Positions 9,791 to 21,466 of a stretch of 64,000 nt of DNA are shown here, in pieces (the stretch's first letter is position 1; each line of letters opens with the position of its first letter). The notes under the pieces were generated by a model that was not told where the DNA came from, ran no database searches, and saw only the letters and a program-made list of their open reading frames with translations. This DNA is from Oikopleura dioica (taxonomy: Eukaryota > Chordata > Appendicularia > Copelata > Oikopleuridae), in contig OU015568.1 of assembly GCA_907165135.1 (NCBI GenBank), positions 9,122,501 through 9,186,500 on the forward strand, read 5' to 3'. Both the position numbers and the translations under genes were made by a program.

Positions 9791-12700
9791 ATCGTCGCAA
9801 GAACATTTTTTTTATCTATGTCCGATTATAAAGATAATTAACAAAATAAAAATAAAAGAACTTTTCAAAGGTTTTACATAGAACCCTTACATCGCTGTTT
9901 ACGAATGCAAGAAAAATCCTCTTTGTTCAACCTTTTCCACTTGCTAAGCCGCTTAGAACAATTGAAGAATCAACACAAAAATGGCTCAAGAAGATATTAA
10001 GTGCAAAAGTACCTAGCTTAGCTAACTATTATCGAGTAAAACAGGAAGAGGTTTTCATTTAATTGGAAATAGAACTAAAAAATTGAATGTTTTTGAGTAC
10101 CGATTCTTCAGAAGCCTCAAACAGCATTTTTTTTCGCCAGATAAAGTTCATCTGAAAGACAATTATGCTCGTCAATTAATCGTCTCAATTATTCAGGTAA
10201 AATTGAGGATACTCATAGAAGCTTAGATTTAAGGACCCTGCCCCCGGCATCATTCTTTTCGAAAAATGGATATTAAGCAAACAAGTCCTTAAATAAAGAA
10301 TATTTTACAGTAACTTCAAATATCTTACTATCTGAAATCTTTGCCTTTTAAATTATTTTTAATAGAGCGTCGAAAAACAAATTTTAACAGCGAATGACAG
10401 TTATGCAGAACCACGGAGTCTTCCTAAACGAAAGAAAGGTATTTATAAACATGAAAAATATGGTCGAAATCCTCAGTGTTAAAGTTTCAGATCGTCAAAC
10501 AATCTTCTTTGACTGCTCTAAACTCTCTCTTATGCCGTCGAGAAAAAAAAGTAATTGCTTGTATCTTTATTTTTTTAAATTTTAAAAATATTAAGGAAAT
10601 TTTCATCGCAGAATGCCTGGATTTTCTGACTGAGAAGATTTTTAAAAGAAGAACAAAACGAGAAGGAACAAACACAACATGCCTCATTCTTTTTAGTTTA
10701 AAGTGCTTTTACATTTGCATCTTACACATATGCACGGTATAAAAATTATTTTTTGTTTTTAAAATTGATAAAATAATCGTTTTCATGTTTCAAATAAATA
10801 AAAATATGTAATTTACCGGCTAAAAAAAGGTGACCTCAAATGACCTCAGATGACCTCAAATGACCTCAAGTGACTTTAGAGCATTATTTGATTAATTTTT
10901 TGTAGTTTGTAATTAAATAAAAGTATATGCTTTATATTTGCAAAATTAATGCAAAACTAATCCTCAAAAAAAAATTTTTGCAGCCCAAATGTTGCCCGAT
11001 CTGCTTCAATTTTCGCGAGCACATAGATTCGACTATAGAGTTTCCGAAAAAAAATAGAAAAAAAAATTTGTTATGGAAAAATTTTGCTCTACGAGCAGTT
11101 AAAATTTCGGAATTTCCACCTCTGACAAGTCCAAATCTCGAAAATTTCAAAGATTTGGGCAGACTGTAAAAACGTTTTTTATACAGTTTGAGAAGCTCTT
11201 TCAGATGAGCCATTCAGAAAAAAAAATTTTTTTTTCACCCTGCCACAATTGGAGACTTCTACCAGACCACAAATATTCCGCGCGAAAGAAGAAAGGAACG
11301 GTTGGATTGAAAGATTGAAAATTAGGAGGTTTCGCTTTTTGGTTCACCGCGTGGAGGAATTAAAGTTGACAGAAAGAAGCGGCGCTAGAAAAGAACGACA
11401 AGTGTCAAAATTATACGATAAAGTAGAAGGGATCAGCCCGGATTTTGGAATTTTAATTTTTGATTCTAGTTGCTAGATTTTAGATTTAAAATGAATAATT
11501 CAAAGAATCGAAGTCCAAATGCGAATCTTGAATTGAAGATCGATTTCTGATTGACTTCATAGAACGCTTACTTCAAAGCCAAAAATACAAGGGCAGTAGG
11601 TACCCCCAAAAATCCGTCTTCAGTACCGCCGATTATATTTTTCCGCTAAATCAACGGTCGATACAAAATGTATCTCTTCCCCTTTCAAGTGCCGTTTTTA
11701 GCGGATTAATTAGGCCACCCGCGATGCGCATCTCTCTGTCGAAGTCGAATTTCGCGGAAAATTCAGAACTTGCTGGTTGAAAATTTCAGGCTTTGGCTTC
11801 AGGTTCATCTTTATGGAAAATTTTTGGCAAACCGGAAACTGCACGTGCGTTTTGGAAATTGCTGGAAATGCTAAAAATTATCTGATGTCGATAAAATTTC
11901 AACCTCGAGGATCTCCTAAACCCAGGAGGCTTTTTCCAAGATTTCAAGCTTGAAAATTCCTCGTCTCCAAGAGCCCCAATCGTTTGATAAGATGCCAAGA
12001 AAAAAAAAGAGACCCGTGCGGACGATTTTCGCTCCATAAAGTTTTGACGATCACGCCGTTCAAAAAAAAGGTTTCTTTTTAATTTCGGGGAAATTTTAAA
12101 AGGGTGACATTTTATTGTCATAAAAACGCGTGTTGAGCGAAAGTACTAAGAGTAGTAAAGTGACAGGGAGGGGATTAGCGCGATGCGCACGAGATAAGAT
12201 GGGTGTAAATTTGTATCGAGAGTTTTAGTGATTTATGAGTAAGAGTTGATGATCTGATCTAATGATTTTCATCAACAGAATTGTAGTAGAGGTCCTCCTT
12301 TGAAATGGTCAACTAGAGAGGAGCAAGTTAAGCTGGCTCTGACTGCCCTAACGCTAACCCTAACTGTCAGAGTCTGGCAAAAGGAGCCAGACATTTTCAC
12401 ATGTTTCTTTCTTTTTTTTTAATTTACTTTTCTTACGCCCGGATGTATCTTCCCTTTGAGCCGCGCATCTTACACGCATCTTGTTGCCTCAAAGAAGAGT
12501 CCTAAGGGTAATCCCTCGGAAATGAAAAAGCAAACAGCCGTAGCTCATTTCCGCTTGAAGCCTTGAAGATCGAAGTAAAAGTAATAATTTTGTCCGCGTG
12601 AGCCTCGTTTGATCCTCGGACGTCCGAGTTAGCAGCTGCTCGATTTCTCGCGCCTCGCCACGTGGATTGAGGAAGGGATCAATCGAGCAAACTGAGTTTG

Positions 12701-13508
12701 ATCTCACAAGGAAGGAGTTTGTTGACGTTGCTGATCCCTTCAAGCAGCTAGTTATACTTGAACTGGCTGGGAAATTGAGTTTTTCAAAATGGAAATTTCG
12801 CTATTTTTGTCTTGCTATTTTAATCCAGCTCCTTTGAACAGTTCTTTGAGAGGATTTTCAAAGTCATCGAAGGGTCGATGGTTTTATTCTTGAACCCGAT
12901 TGTAGACAAAAAATGCTTATTGGACGTTTTCGAGAAGCCTAATTCTTGTAATTGATCCCTAAAATTCATGGGAGAGCGCTTGAAACTTTCAAGCAAGCTC
13001 TAAAAAGGGTACCAAACATTGTCTCCGACTTACTAGGCTGAATCAACAAATTATCGACCGCTCGTGGCGGCACAATTACTAAATTGAACGGGTCGTAAAA
13101 TCAAAACTCGATCTAATTCGAGGCGAGCGCCTTTGGCCAAGCCGATCACGCGGAAAATCTCACGTCGATACAATTTGTACTACTGCTCTTTGATCCAGTC
13201 ACTATTACTTCTTTGTTGTGGGGCTTAATTAGGGCGATCTTGATCCCTACTTCATCACTGTAAGATGTGAAACTGACGCTTCAAAGCTTCCCTGGAATTG
13301 TTCTGTAAAATTCCAGCACAGTAGAGTAGAGAACCAAATTGATACGGAGCTCGTTTTATTTTAGTCTTATGTACAGTTATATTTACGCGCTATTCTCTCC
13401 GCATGCAGCAGCATAATCGGAATCGGACATTGCTAAAGTTGGCTTCTTTGAACTTTTTGGCTTTGCACATCTGAATTTACAAAGTTAGAATGAGCTTTGA
13501 AAAACGCT
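9791..13508. other. Long stretch without a convincing gene
   Basis: Apart from the 10-bp repeat at 10831, this 3.7 kb shows only short scattered open frames on both strands without domain-like sequence. Features seen are poly-A/T tracts around 10960-11060, a three-unit telomere-like CCCTAA/CGCTAA stretch at 12346-12364, and pairing sequences around it (TGGCTC and GAGCCA). Regulatory DNA for the phosphatase or unannotated non-coding RNA cannot be excluded. Confidence 0.4.
10831..10876 (+). repeat. Tandem 10-bp repeat TGACCTCAAA, about 4.6 copies
   Basis: Four nearly identical decamers (TGACCTCAAA, with CAGA and CAAG variants) sit head to tail and end in a partial fifth copy. Each contains TGACCT, the complement of the nuclear-receptor half-site AGGTCA. 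The spacing equals a direct repeat with a 4-bp gap. Confidence 0.8.
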
Positions 13509-15178
13509 TTACTTTTTATAAATGGAAGCGAGATCAGACGGGAAGATAATTGTGACTGTAACATTGTCGCAGCCAGGCAGTGAGGTCGAGGGTTGTTCGG
13601 CGATGCACACTTCCAACAAGCGTTGGCAGATCTAAAAAAGACACTGCTGAACAAACAGTTGAAATCATTGCCGAACTATGTTGACTTTCCCTGTCAAGAA
13701 TCAATTACGAGCTGGAATTCAAGTGAATTTTGATTTACTGCAATTTGCCTTGAACTTTTTCTTCAACGCGGCACAATAAAACAAGTAATCTAACCTCCTT
13801 GGGATGGATCTTCTGTGCCAACTTGTTCCGCACGAATTTAATAACTTCAGCATTGGTCATCATGTCGAAAACGCCATCGCAGGCGAGAACGAGAAACTCA
13901 AGTTCCTTCTGCTTGCAGATTATCACATCGGGTATCGCTACAAATCAAACGACGTGTCAACCGTTGTGTTACTCTTTCAAGGCGCTCACCTGTGACAATT
14001 TGCTTGTGAAGTGGGCTTAGTGCTCGGGTTAGACAAATCGTAAAAAAAGAAAGATGTGAACTTGTGACTTACTAAGAAAATAGCCAACTTTGATTCAATA
14101 GTTACTCTCCTATAGTTTAATACAGAAGTAATAAGGATCAAGCACGCCTTTAGAAAACTTATAGAAAACAAGCAAACTTGACAGTATCTAACCATGCCTG
14201 TCAATATTCTGTTTGAAGAAAAAGTCTCCAAGAGCCCTTGACATGGCCAGTGCACCGTTGACTCTGTTGAACTCGACCCACCCTCCGCCAGATTCGATCC
14301 TCTTCAGTTCATCCCTTCGATTTGGCTTGTGGTCGAAACTCAGCGGACAGACGTGGCCTTGAAAGGATCTATTTAGAAATCAATGAAGAGATTCCGCAAG
14401 TTTTTCAATATTGACAATAGTTATCGACAAGAACAGCGTCAATAGGAATTTTGAATAACGTTACGATCGCGTGAGCAAAAAAGTATGCCAAAGGTCAGCA
14501 GGTACAGGCTTACCTGCGATAGAAGCGACAGCTCGCGAATCGCCAATGTTTGAACAATAAACTTGATCCGAGTCGATGAGAATTGCACAGGCGGTCGAGC
14601 CAGAACATTCTTCTACCTTTTGCGATATCAATCGATCCGTCTTTCAACAGGGATCAACAATGGAAAATCATTATAAGGAAGTTGTTTTCTACTTCAATGT
14701 TGGATGTTACAGTTCTTTTAAGAGCGCAAAAGACACGCTTAAAAATGACACTGTAAATAATCGTCTCAGATTGATCCCGTTGACAGAATGAATCCTTCAA
14801 CACAGGCTCTAGCGTAGTCGCTCTTTTCGAAGAACTGACTTTCCTTGATCATCTGGTGAATGTGATTTGCAGCGAATTCTGCTGTCTTCGCTCCTCCGTG
14901 TCCGTCAAAAACTGCGCTGAGGAAGACCCCGGGGTTCAGTTCCATTAGTGTGATGTGTCTGTCTTCCATTTCTGAAAAGAGAGCATAATTGCTGGGCGAT
15001 TTCTCATGAAAAATGAAGCGAATAACTGACTGTAGCTGATTGCGATTCTTACAGGATATTTTCCAATCGTCGATTACCTACTTGGTCTCCAGCCCTGGGC
15101 GGAACAAGTCACAGCTGAGAATCTCTCAAAGCTCTTCTGCTCAACATTTGGCTCCAATCTCGACCCATATTGTCCCAT
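13509..15178 (-). CDS. PP2C-family serine/threonine phosphatase (PPM type)
   Basis: Seven exons on the minus strand join into one PP2C domain: 15178-15082, 14971 to about 14785, 14640-14514, 14357-14193, 14022-13990, 13937-13795 and 13631-13509. Metal and phosphate ligands are all visible: GWRPKMEDRH, VFDGHGG, SGSTA, NIGDSRA, RVNGALAMSRALGDF, ACDGVFD and GCDN. The protein starts MGQYGS, a fitting N-myristoylation signal, so membrane attachment is likely, as for PPM1A/B. The enzyme removes phosphate from Ser/Thr using two Mn/Mg ions. The 33-nt exon 5 is unusually small. The donor of exon 2 is not clear: only a phase-incompatible GT is present, so a non-canonical donor may be used. The stop is TAA at 13509-13511, about 40 aa after the last exon begins. 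Confidence 0.9.
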
Positions 15179-16240
15179 TTTTTCTTAGTGTGTTTCAGCT
15201 CGTTTATCTCTTGTTGAATATTGAATATGAAGAAGGCGACCGAGTTGTTCTCTGATTATAAATTGCTCTTCTGCTGGTTCGAATTGTAATTGCACTTTGA
15301 TTGTCTTTTTCGTCGTTCTATTTTGCTCCTCCTTTCTTTTTTCAATCAACTTTAACGAGAGTCAGAAGCAAGTGAAAATTACCACTCTCTTCTTCATTAA
15401 ACGAACAGCGAGTTGCAATAAACAGAGTGCGTTAATTTATCTATCTATCACATGATTTGCACGATGCTCGACAACTCTTCCCTGACGAATGTGTGGATAC
15501 CGCAAGACTGTAGGCTACAGTGACTGCAGCGATGGCGAGCCGCACTGCGTAATTTGTATCTTGACTTAAGGGTGTCAACTACGGTCAATAATACAGTGGG
15601 ACAATTTCTCTCACAAGAAAAATTGAAGATAGTTAGTCGAAGTCAATTTTTCTTTTCAGGAAGACGATGAGGTTATTTATCAATCATTTCCGCACGGGCG
15701 AAAATCTTGAAGGGTAAATTATGATGATTTGAGATGATCGATTCGGCCACTTTTTCGCTGTGAAGAGAAATATTGCTTTAAAATGCAATTGATAAAAATC
15801 TTATTTAATAAAGTTAAAGATTTTCGTCAGATCGAGTCTGACAAGATCAGAATAGAAAAAAAATTGCGCAGTTGACACCCCAATGGCTTTGGCTAATCTT
15901 TGGGTGGGCAGTCTCTTCGGCTTATCTAGTTAGTTCTTTTTTGTTTTCTTGCGACGGCAGGGGATGTTAGCCTTCTGAGCAAGTTGCTGCCCTCGGGCGT
16001 GTTTGTCAATGCGTGTCTCTTCTGCGCCCAGTAAGAGAACGGGAGGCCCCCTGGCCTGATTATAACCGTGGCGCGCGTTTCAGCAGAAATTCGACTGTTG
16101 AATAATTCTGAATAACTTTTTTCCGCGGATAAATATTTTAACAGAATGTATACTTTAGATAAAATAAACTATTTATCCATGTAATCAAGAGCTAAAGGGG
16201 TCAGAAAGGGGCACATTCTAAAGGACCAGAAATTTTCCGA

Positions 16241-16327
16241 CGGGGACATTCGGGGACATTCAGGGACATTTGGGGACATTCGGGGACATTCGGGGACATT
16301 CAGGGACATTCAGGGACATTCGGGGAC
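16241..16327 (+). repeat. Tandem 10-bp repeat CGGGGACATT, 8.7 copies
   Basis: Eight exact-length decamers and a partial ninth run without gaps. Only the first two bases vary (CGGGG, CAGGG or TGGGG). The G-rich strand points along +. No gene is attached. Confidence 0.9.
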
Positions 16328-17939
16328 GTAACAAGCGTCTGCCGAAGTCCTAACACTAGAATCAAGATTTTTAATTACCTGAAGACTCGAAATCTCGTTA
16401 TTTCTTCCTTTCTCTGTCCAATTCTATTCAGGTTATATTTTTCCAAGCTCGGCCTGTTTGTCTGACTGGTTTAATATTTTATGAGCTAGAAATCGACACA
16501 TCTGGTGGGGGAGGAGTTGTTGTATCTCCCTTCAAAAATATTCGTTGAGACGGTGATTCAATTAATTAGCTCCTGTTTTGAGAGGAAAGACGGTCTTGCG
16601 GAGAGCAATAAGTCGCAATTTGCCTTTTCTGAAAATGAGACTCGCATTTTATTCGATGCTGCCCTATCCTTTATTTAAAGCTTATTGAGACAATCTCGAT
16701 CCGCTGATCAAAAACCGAGCAAGGCCAAAAACATTTAATAAGTAACTCAATTGCTGGCCGAACGCCTGAATTACAGTAATTTCTTTCTTAGCATACATTT
16801 CGTCATTTCTCCTTCTAATCTCCAAAAATAAACTCGCTTGACCACGGCTTGTCCTTATCCTTTCATCAGTCAATCACGGAAAAGAGGCAAAAAGGAATCA
16901 CACATGGAAGAAGTCTTTATATAAATATCACGCGCCTCGGGCAATCTGTCCAAGCTTTTGAAAATTGTCTTCATTCTAAATTATTACAAGTTGTATTTAT
17001 TACAACCTTCGACTTTGATGCTTTATCGACACCGGAAATTAATGAAAAAAAATACTCCTCTGCACGCTAGAGGGCGTAATTGTGACCAGGTCTTTTCGGG
17101 GGTGCAGTACAGGCACTAGTCCAGCGGTAGAAGCAGCAAAGAATCGTAGGCGAAGTGCAGTATGTTTCCGCCCCTCCTAATGGCCCATAAGGTGCACATG
17201 CGCATCCGGAACTGACCAATCAACGAGTCGGAAACGCGGCGCCGCTTTGAGATCACTCAGATTGCGACTCAGAATTCACTTTTTCAGAATACACGAAGCT
17301 GCTATCAAAATTTTTTCAAATTTTTTCCAAGATTAAGAGAACTCTTACTACTCCTTTTAGCACTACTACTGTCCACTAGACATGTTTATCACAGGAGTTG
17401 GGTTAGACTTTTGTCCCGATTCCCCTCTTTTTGAGTGCCAAATTTATTCATTGATATTTTCTTACATTTTATCCTTTTTAGGGTGTTTATGAGAGAAGCG
17501 ATTCCCATTGCGTCTAGGTACTGCTGGGATATGTAGTATCTATTGGCAATGGATGCGCGATTTGCTGCAGGTTTTCCTGCGATGGCCCAGTGGCAGGTTT
17601 CCGCACCAAGAGGCAACGATGATCCTTCGAACCTGAAGATTCGGTAAGCTCATATTCGATTCACTTTCGGATATTAATAAGGACCAACGATTTATCAAAA
17701 TTTCAGAAGGCTGTTGCCTAGACACTGGTATGCCACGAAACGTGAACGAGAGCGTTCACGTGTTTTCGCTCTTAGTCCGTTTGCGACCCTCCTGTGTTCT
17801 TATCCAGAAGAGCCGAAGCGAAATAAGCTCCAGACGGAGATTTACACGAATATCTAACCTATGAAAGGTTATATGATTCTATTTGTTGAGAAAAATAAAT
17901 TCAATTCACTTTTTTATTTGTCTTCTTTTCATTGCAGGG

Positions 17940-18583
17940 GATGATTTCAAAAAACTTTTTGTGGGGCCGGAAATCGTAAAAAAACTGCTAGTGCAGTTTT
18001 CTCCAGCTCGTCAAGACGAGTCGAATGATGGGTCTAACTCCTGATAATTCTAAGGATTGACCGGTTTACCGGCTGGTTACCGGAAAATACGTTGTCACCT
18101 GCCGTTTTTGTTCTAGAAGTGATAGACTTATGTTTGACACCGGAAATTGTTCCTTATAGTCAGTTCTCCTGCAGGCTAAAAGATGAAGAGTTTATCAATA
18201 CTCTGAAGAGAGTTATCACTAAAATACTATTTTTCGCGAAAATGGGACTAGAAATTAGGAACGTGCAGCAACAACATAATTTTAGTAAAAATTACTGTTT
18301 TTAGTGATAACTCTCTTCAGAGTATTGATAAACTCTTCATCTTTTAGCCTGCAGGAGAACTGACTATAAGGAACAATTTCCGGTGTCAAACATAAGTCTA
18401 TCACTTCTAGAACAAAAACGGCAGGTGACAACGTATTTTCCGGTAACCAGCCGGTAAACCGGTCAATCCTTAGAATTATCAGGAGTTAGACCCATCATTC
18501 GACTCGTCTTGACGAGCTGGAGAAAACTGCACTAGCAGTTTTTTTACGATTTCCGGCCCCACAAAAAGTTTTTTGAAATCATC
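17940..18583. repeat. Perfect inverted repeat: two 285-bp arms around a 74-bp spacer
   Basis: Bases 17940-18224 are, as far as I can read, the exact reverse complement of 18299-18583, with no gaps. The 74-bp spacer (18225-18298) is AT-rich. No protein frame is conserved in the arms. Arms this identical mean either very recent formation, ongoing gene conversion, or an inverted artefact of sequencing or assembly. Transcription would give a 285-bp double-stranded RNA hairpin. Confidence 0.85.
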
Positions 18584-18601
18584 AGGGCATGAAAACTCTA
18601 T

Positions 18602-19062
18602 GTTAACCCGATAACGCGAATTTGAAATTATACGATAACGAGAGCGGGAGCACTTAGTGCACCCAGGCCATCTAGAACAATTTTAAGCAAAAAGAGGACA
18701 AAACTGCTTGCTTTCTCGGTCTGTAAGACGGGGTTTTCGTCGTAATTTTGAAAAATGCTCGGTCTAGAACTCTTGAGAACTCTATTTTGTGAGGAAAAAC
18801 GCGAAAAGAACGCGCGCTCTGTTGATGAATGTTATGTAACATTGAGTTCTCGAGACGATTTTCCAAAAATTTGCACCTTTTTTGTAAAAAAAAGGGATTA
18901 AATATAAAGTATGAAAATTTCTTAAAGTCAAACTAAGTGAGGAATAGGTGTTAGAATTTAAGTTTTTTTGAATTTTTGGATTACCTCCATATTGAAGAAA
19001 ATCACAATGCAACAACTAGCTCTGGGAGCACTTAGTGCTCCCGCTCTCGTTATCGGGTTAAC
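18602..19062. mobile_element. MITE-like element with GTTAACCCGATAAC ends
   Basis: The left end starts GTTAACCCGATAAC (18602-18615), and the right end closes with the exact reverse complement (19049-19062). Internally, CGATAACGAGAGCGGGAGCA near 18633-18652 matches the reverse complement of the right end and extends the inverted repeat to about 40 bp. The left copy carries about 20 extra bases. The right arm also contains the small palindrome GGGAGCACTTAGTGCTCCC (19024-19042). The core is AT-rich and non-coding. The element begins 18 bp after the 285-bp palindrome. Confidence 0.6.
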
Positions 19063-19442
19063 GAATTCAATAGCACTGAACTTGTTTGAGCTAAAACAGG
19101 GGGCACTCCTGTTGCTGGTAAGTAGGCAGGTCATTGAAGAACCTTAACTTGGGCGCGTTCTTCCCGAAAGAAAAGTCAAGGGCTAAGTTTCCCGTTCATT
19201 CCGCTGACAAGAGCCGTGTTCCAAGGCCTGAGCTTGTTTTTATGCATTCTTTAGGGAGCCTTGAAGAGATTCTTACGTACTTATCTGTAAGTCCATGATC
19301 AGTTACGGGAATGAGTGGTCCCAATCTGTTTGAAAGATGATCGAACCAAATCCGCAAAATCTACAAATGGGATTCTTTTATCATCGTTAATGCAGGTCCT
19401 ACAGTGTGTTAATTTTATTGTCTTGTTGAAAACCAAATCAAG

Positions 19443-19481
19443 ATTGGTATAGTCTATACCAATAGTCTATACCGTATAGAC
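19443..19481. repeat. Two adjacent odd-length palindromes
   Basis: ATTGGTATAG-T-CTATACCAAT (19443-19463) is followed after one base by GTCTATAC-C-GTATAGAC (19465-19481). They share the core GTCTATAC. They could be paired operator-like sites or a small cruciform. No function can be assigned. Confidence 0.6.
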
Positions 19482-20268
19482 AGGATTCTGAATAACATGA
19501 TTATGATAATTTGAAGCGCAAAGAGAATCAGCGAAATGAAGACATAGAGGAGGACTCTTATTTCGCTACATCTACCAAGATAGACCATCTTTTTCTTCGC
19601 CTTCAGAGGTTTTTTCCTCAAAAATGTGATTATTGAGCAGAAAAAAGAGAATTCTCCTCGAATTAATATCTGATTCCAAGTAAGATTAATTAACAATCAT
19701 ATTCTTCGATCGTGAGAAAGACAATAAACAACAACGGATTCCTCCTTCCCCTTCTTGATCAGCAACCAAAGATAGTTTACGTCAAAGCTGCATTCCGAAT
19801 GGATAAAAGCAGCCATCTCTCAGGCTTCTTACCTCTTTCAAGTCAGAGACTAGTAGAGTACGCCACGCCTTCCTTTCAAAAAGGTGAGTTTGAAGTTGAA
19901 GTCTTGCAGCTTTTAACTAGCGGAGGTGATTCGGAATAACTGAAATTGTCGTAAAAATATACCGTTATTTGTGCTGAATCCTCACTTGCCAGAGCGTAGT
20001 AAACGAATCATTTCCTAAGAATTCAATAAAATAGTATTTTTTTACTTTGAAATGTAAAAAAGAGCCTCTTATCTACCAGCAAGTACAAGAGCCATCGAAA
20101 ATTCCTTTGCACATATTTTAATGACGAGAGAAATGTAACTGTTTCAGGTAAACGCGGCATTTCATGTCCATAAAGGGTGCTAAGTTGGGAATTGGGCTCG
20201 CGCTTGAAACTGAAAATTGAGTAGAAGCGAGCCAGAGTGTCAACACTTTCGAGCCCAAGTTTAATCAT
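19454..20268 (-). CDS. Possible minus-strand gene with one membrane helix
   Basis: Two open blocks on the minus strand might be exons of one gene. The first is 20268 to about 20140, starting with a true ATG (MIKLGLESVDTLARFYSIF…). The second is 19696-19454, which contains a basic stretch followed by a strongly hydrophobic segment (LLYVFISLILFALQIIIIML). I could not connect them convincingly and do not recognise either. Chance open frames in AT-rich DNA are an equally good explanation. Confidence 0.2.
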
Positions 20269-21466
20269 CTTCTTACAAGCCCACTTGAAATGACGAACGG
20301 TTTTTTCAATAACGAGAAAGAGATGGAATTTCAGTGAAGACCTATTTATGCCCTGTGTTTTTCTCGCGATTAAAAGTTATAGAAGCAGATAAAACTTTTG
20401 ACTTCCGGTCCAAGTCGCCGCAAGGAAAATAACTTTAATTTACAATTATCCAAATATGGAAGAGATAATTATGTGGAGGGTGATCAAAGAGGCTACATCC
20501 CTCGTAATTTTTCTGCTTTCTAACGAGGGGGTCAGACGACATGTGATGATGCTCAGAGAAAAAAAAGAGCGTGACAACGATTTTGTGATGAAAATGCACT
20601 GTTTTGATAGACATAATTCAGACAAAGTATTTTCAACTTTCCATAAAGAGAATATTTCAACAAGAGCGACTACTGTTAGAAATTCATCCATTAAACCAAG
20701 TGGGAAATACATTTTCAGCTAGAATACCAAAAATATAAGAGAATCTTCTGTTTTTGAGAATCTTTTTATTGGTCTGAGTTGGTCGGTTTACGAAATTATA
20801 ATTACGCCATTTTTTAATATGCTTCGCTTGTCGGTATTTTTCCATAAACGTGATGGCTCTGATCCAAGTTCCTGTCTAGCTATCCCTCTTTTTTTCACGG
20901 TTTCTTAAGAAAACGATGAGAACTTTGCACATGCACTTCGTTTTAAAATGAGCTTGGGCCCTTTAAAACCCGATAGCTTCTCTAAAATCCCCCTAAAGTA
21001 CCCTAGAATTAAAGGAGAAACATGTTAAAGCCCTTCGGGTGTTAAGATTCATGCGCACGCATATGTTTCCTGACGCCTCTAAGGCAAAACACCTTCCATT
21101 GAAAATCTGCCCTATTCTGAATCTCAATTTTCTTTTGAATTCGTGGCTCTTTTAAATTGAGACCCTCTCTTTCTGAAAATCTCCCTCTCGTTCGTATTCG
21201 ACTCACACGTTCGATCTTTTGTTAGAGCCCCTTCTCCTCTACCCAGCGAGAAAAATTTCCGAACAATTAAAAAACTAACGCCTTGCTGGGTTTAGACCCC
21301 GTTCTGACCGATAATAAACGACACTGAAGAAAATACCATCACAGTTGAAAATAAACGAACCTGATCCTTGAACCCACGACGTGGCAGTTCCCTCGCCAAG
21401 CGATTAACTCAAGAGGAGGAACTTTACATTCCGAGAGTAACTAGAGACTTATAATTACAGAAGAGA

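Larger units (their letters stand above)
15179..21466. other. Large gene-poor region with repeats
   Basis: No conserved gene was found here on either strand. The repeats at 16241, 17940-18583, 18602-19062 and 19443 are listed separately. Remaining sequence includes short open frames (for example 16682-16873 and 17389-17725, minus strand) with no family resemblance. The part just upstream of 21467 probably contains the promoter of the SLC38-type gene. Confidence 0.4.

Noticed and set aside
12346-12364. Telomere-like CCCTAA/CGCTAA stretch
   Set aside because: Only three imperfect units; too short to be an interstitial telomere, and it sits in a small chance hairpin.
17112-17150. tRNA A-box-like sequence (TAGTCCAGCGGTAGAAG)
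   Set aside because: No B box or pairing acceptor stem follows.
18092-18304. 70-aa ORF across the left arm and loop of the palindrome
   Set aside because: It ends at the loop, has no family resemblance, and is explained by the inverted repeat.
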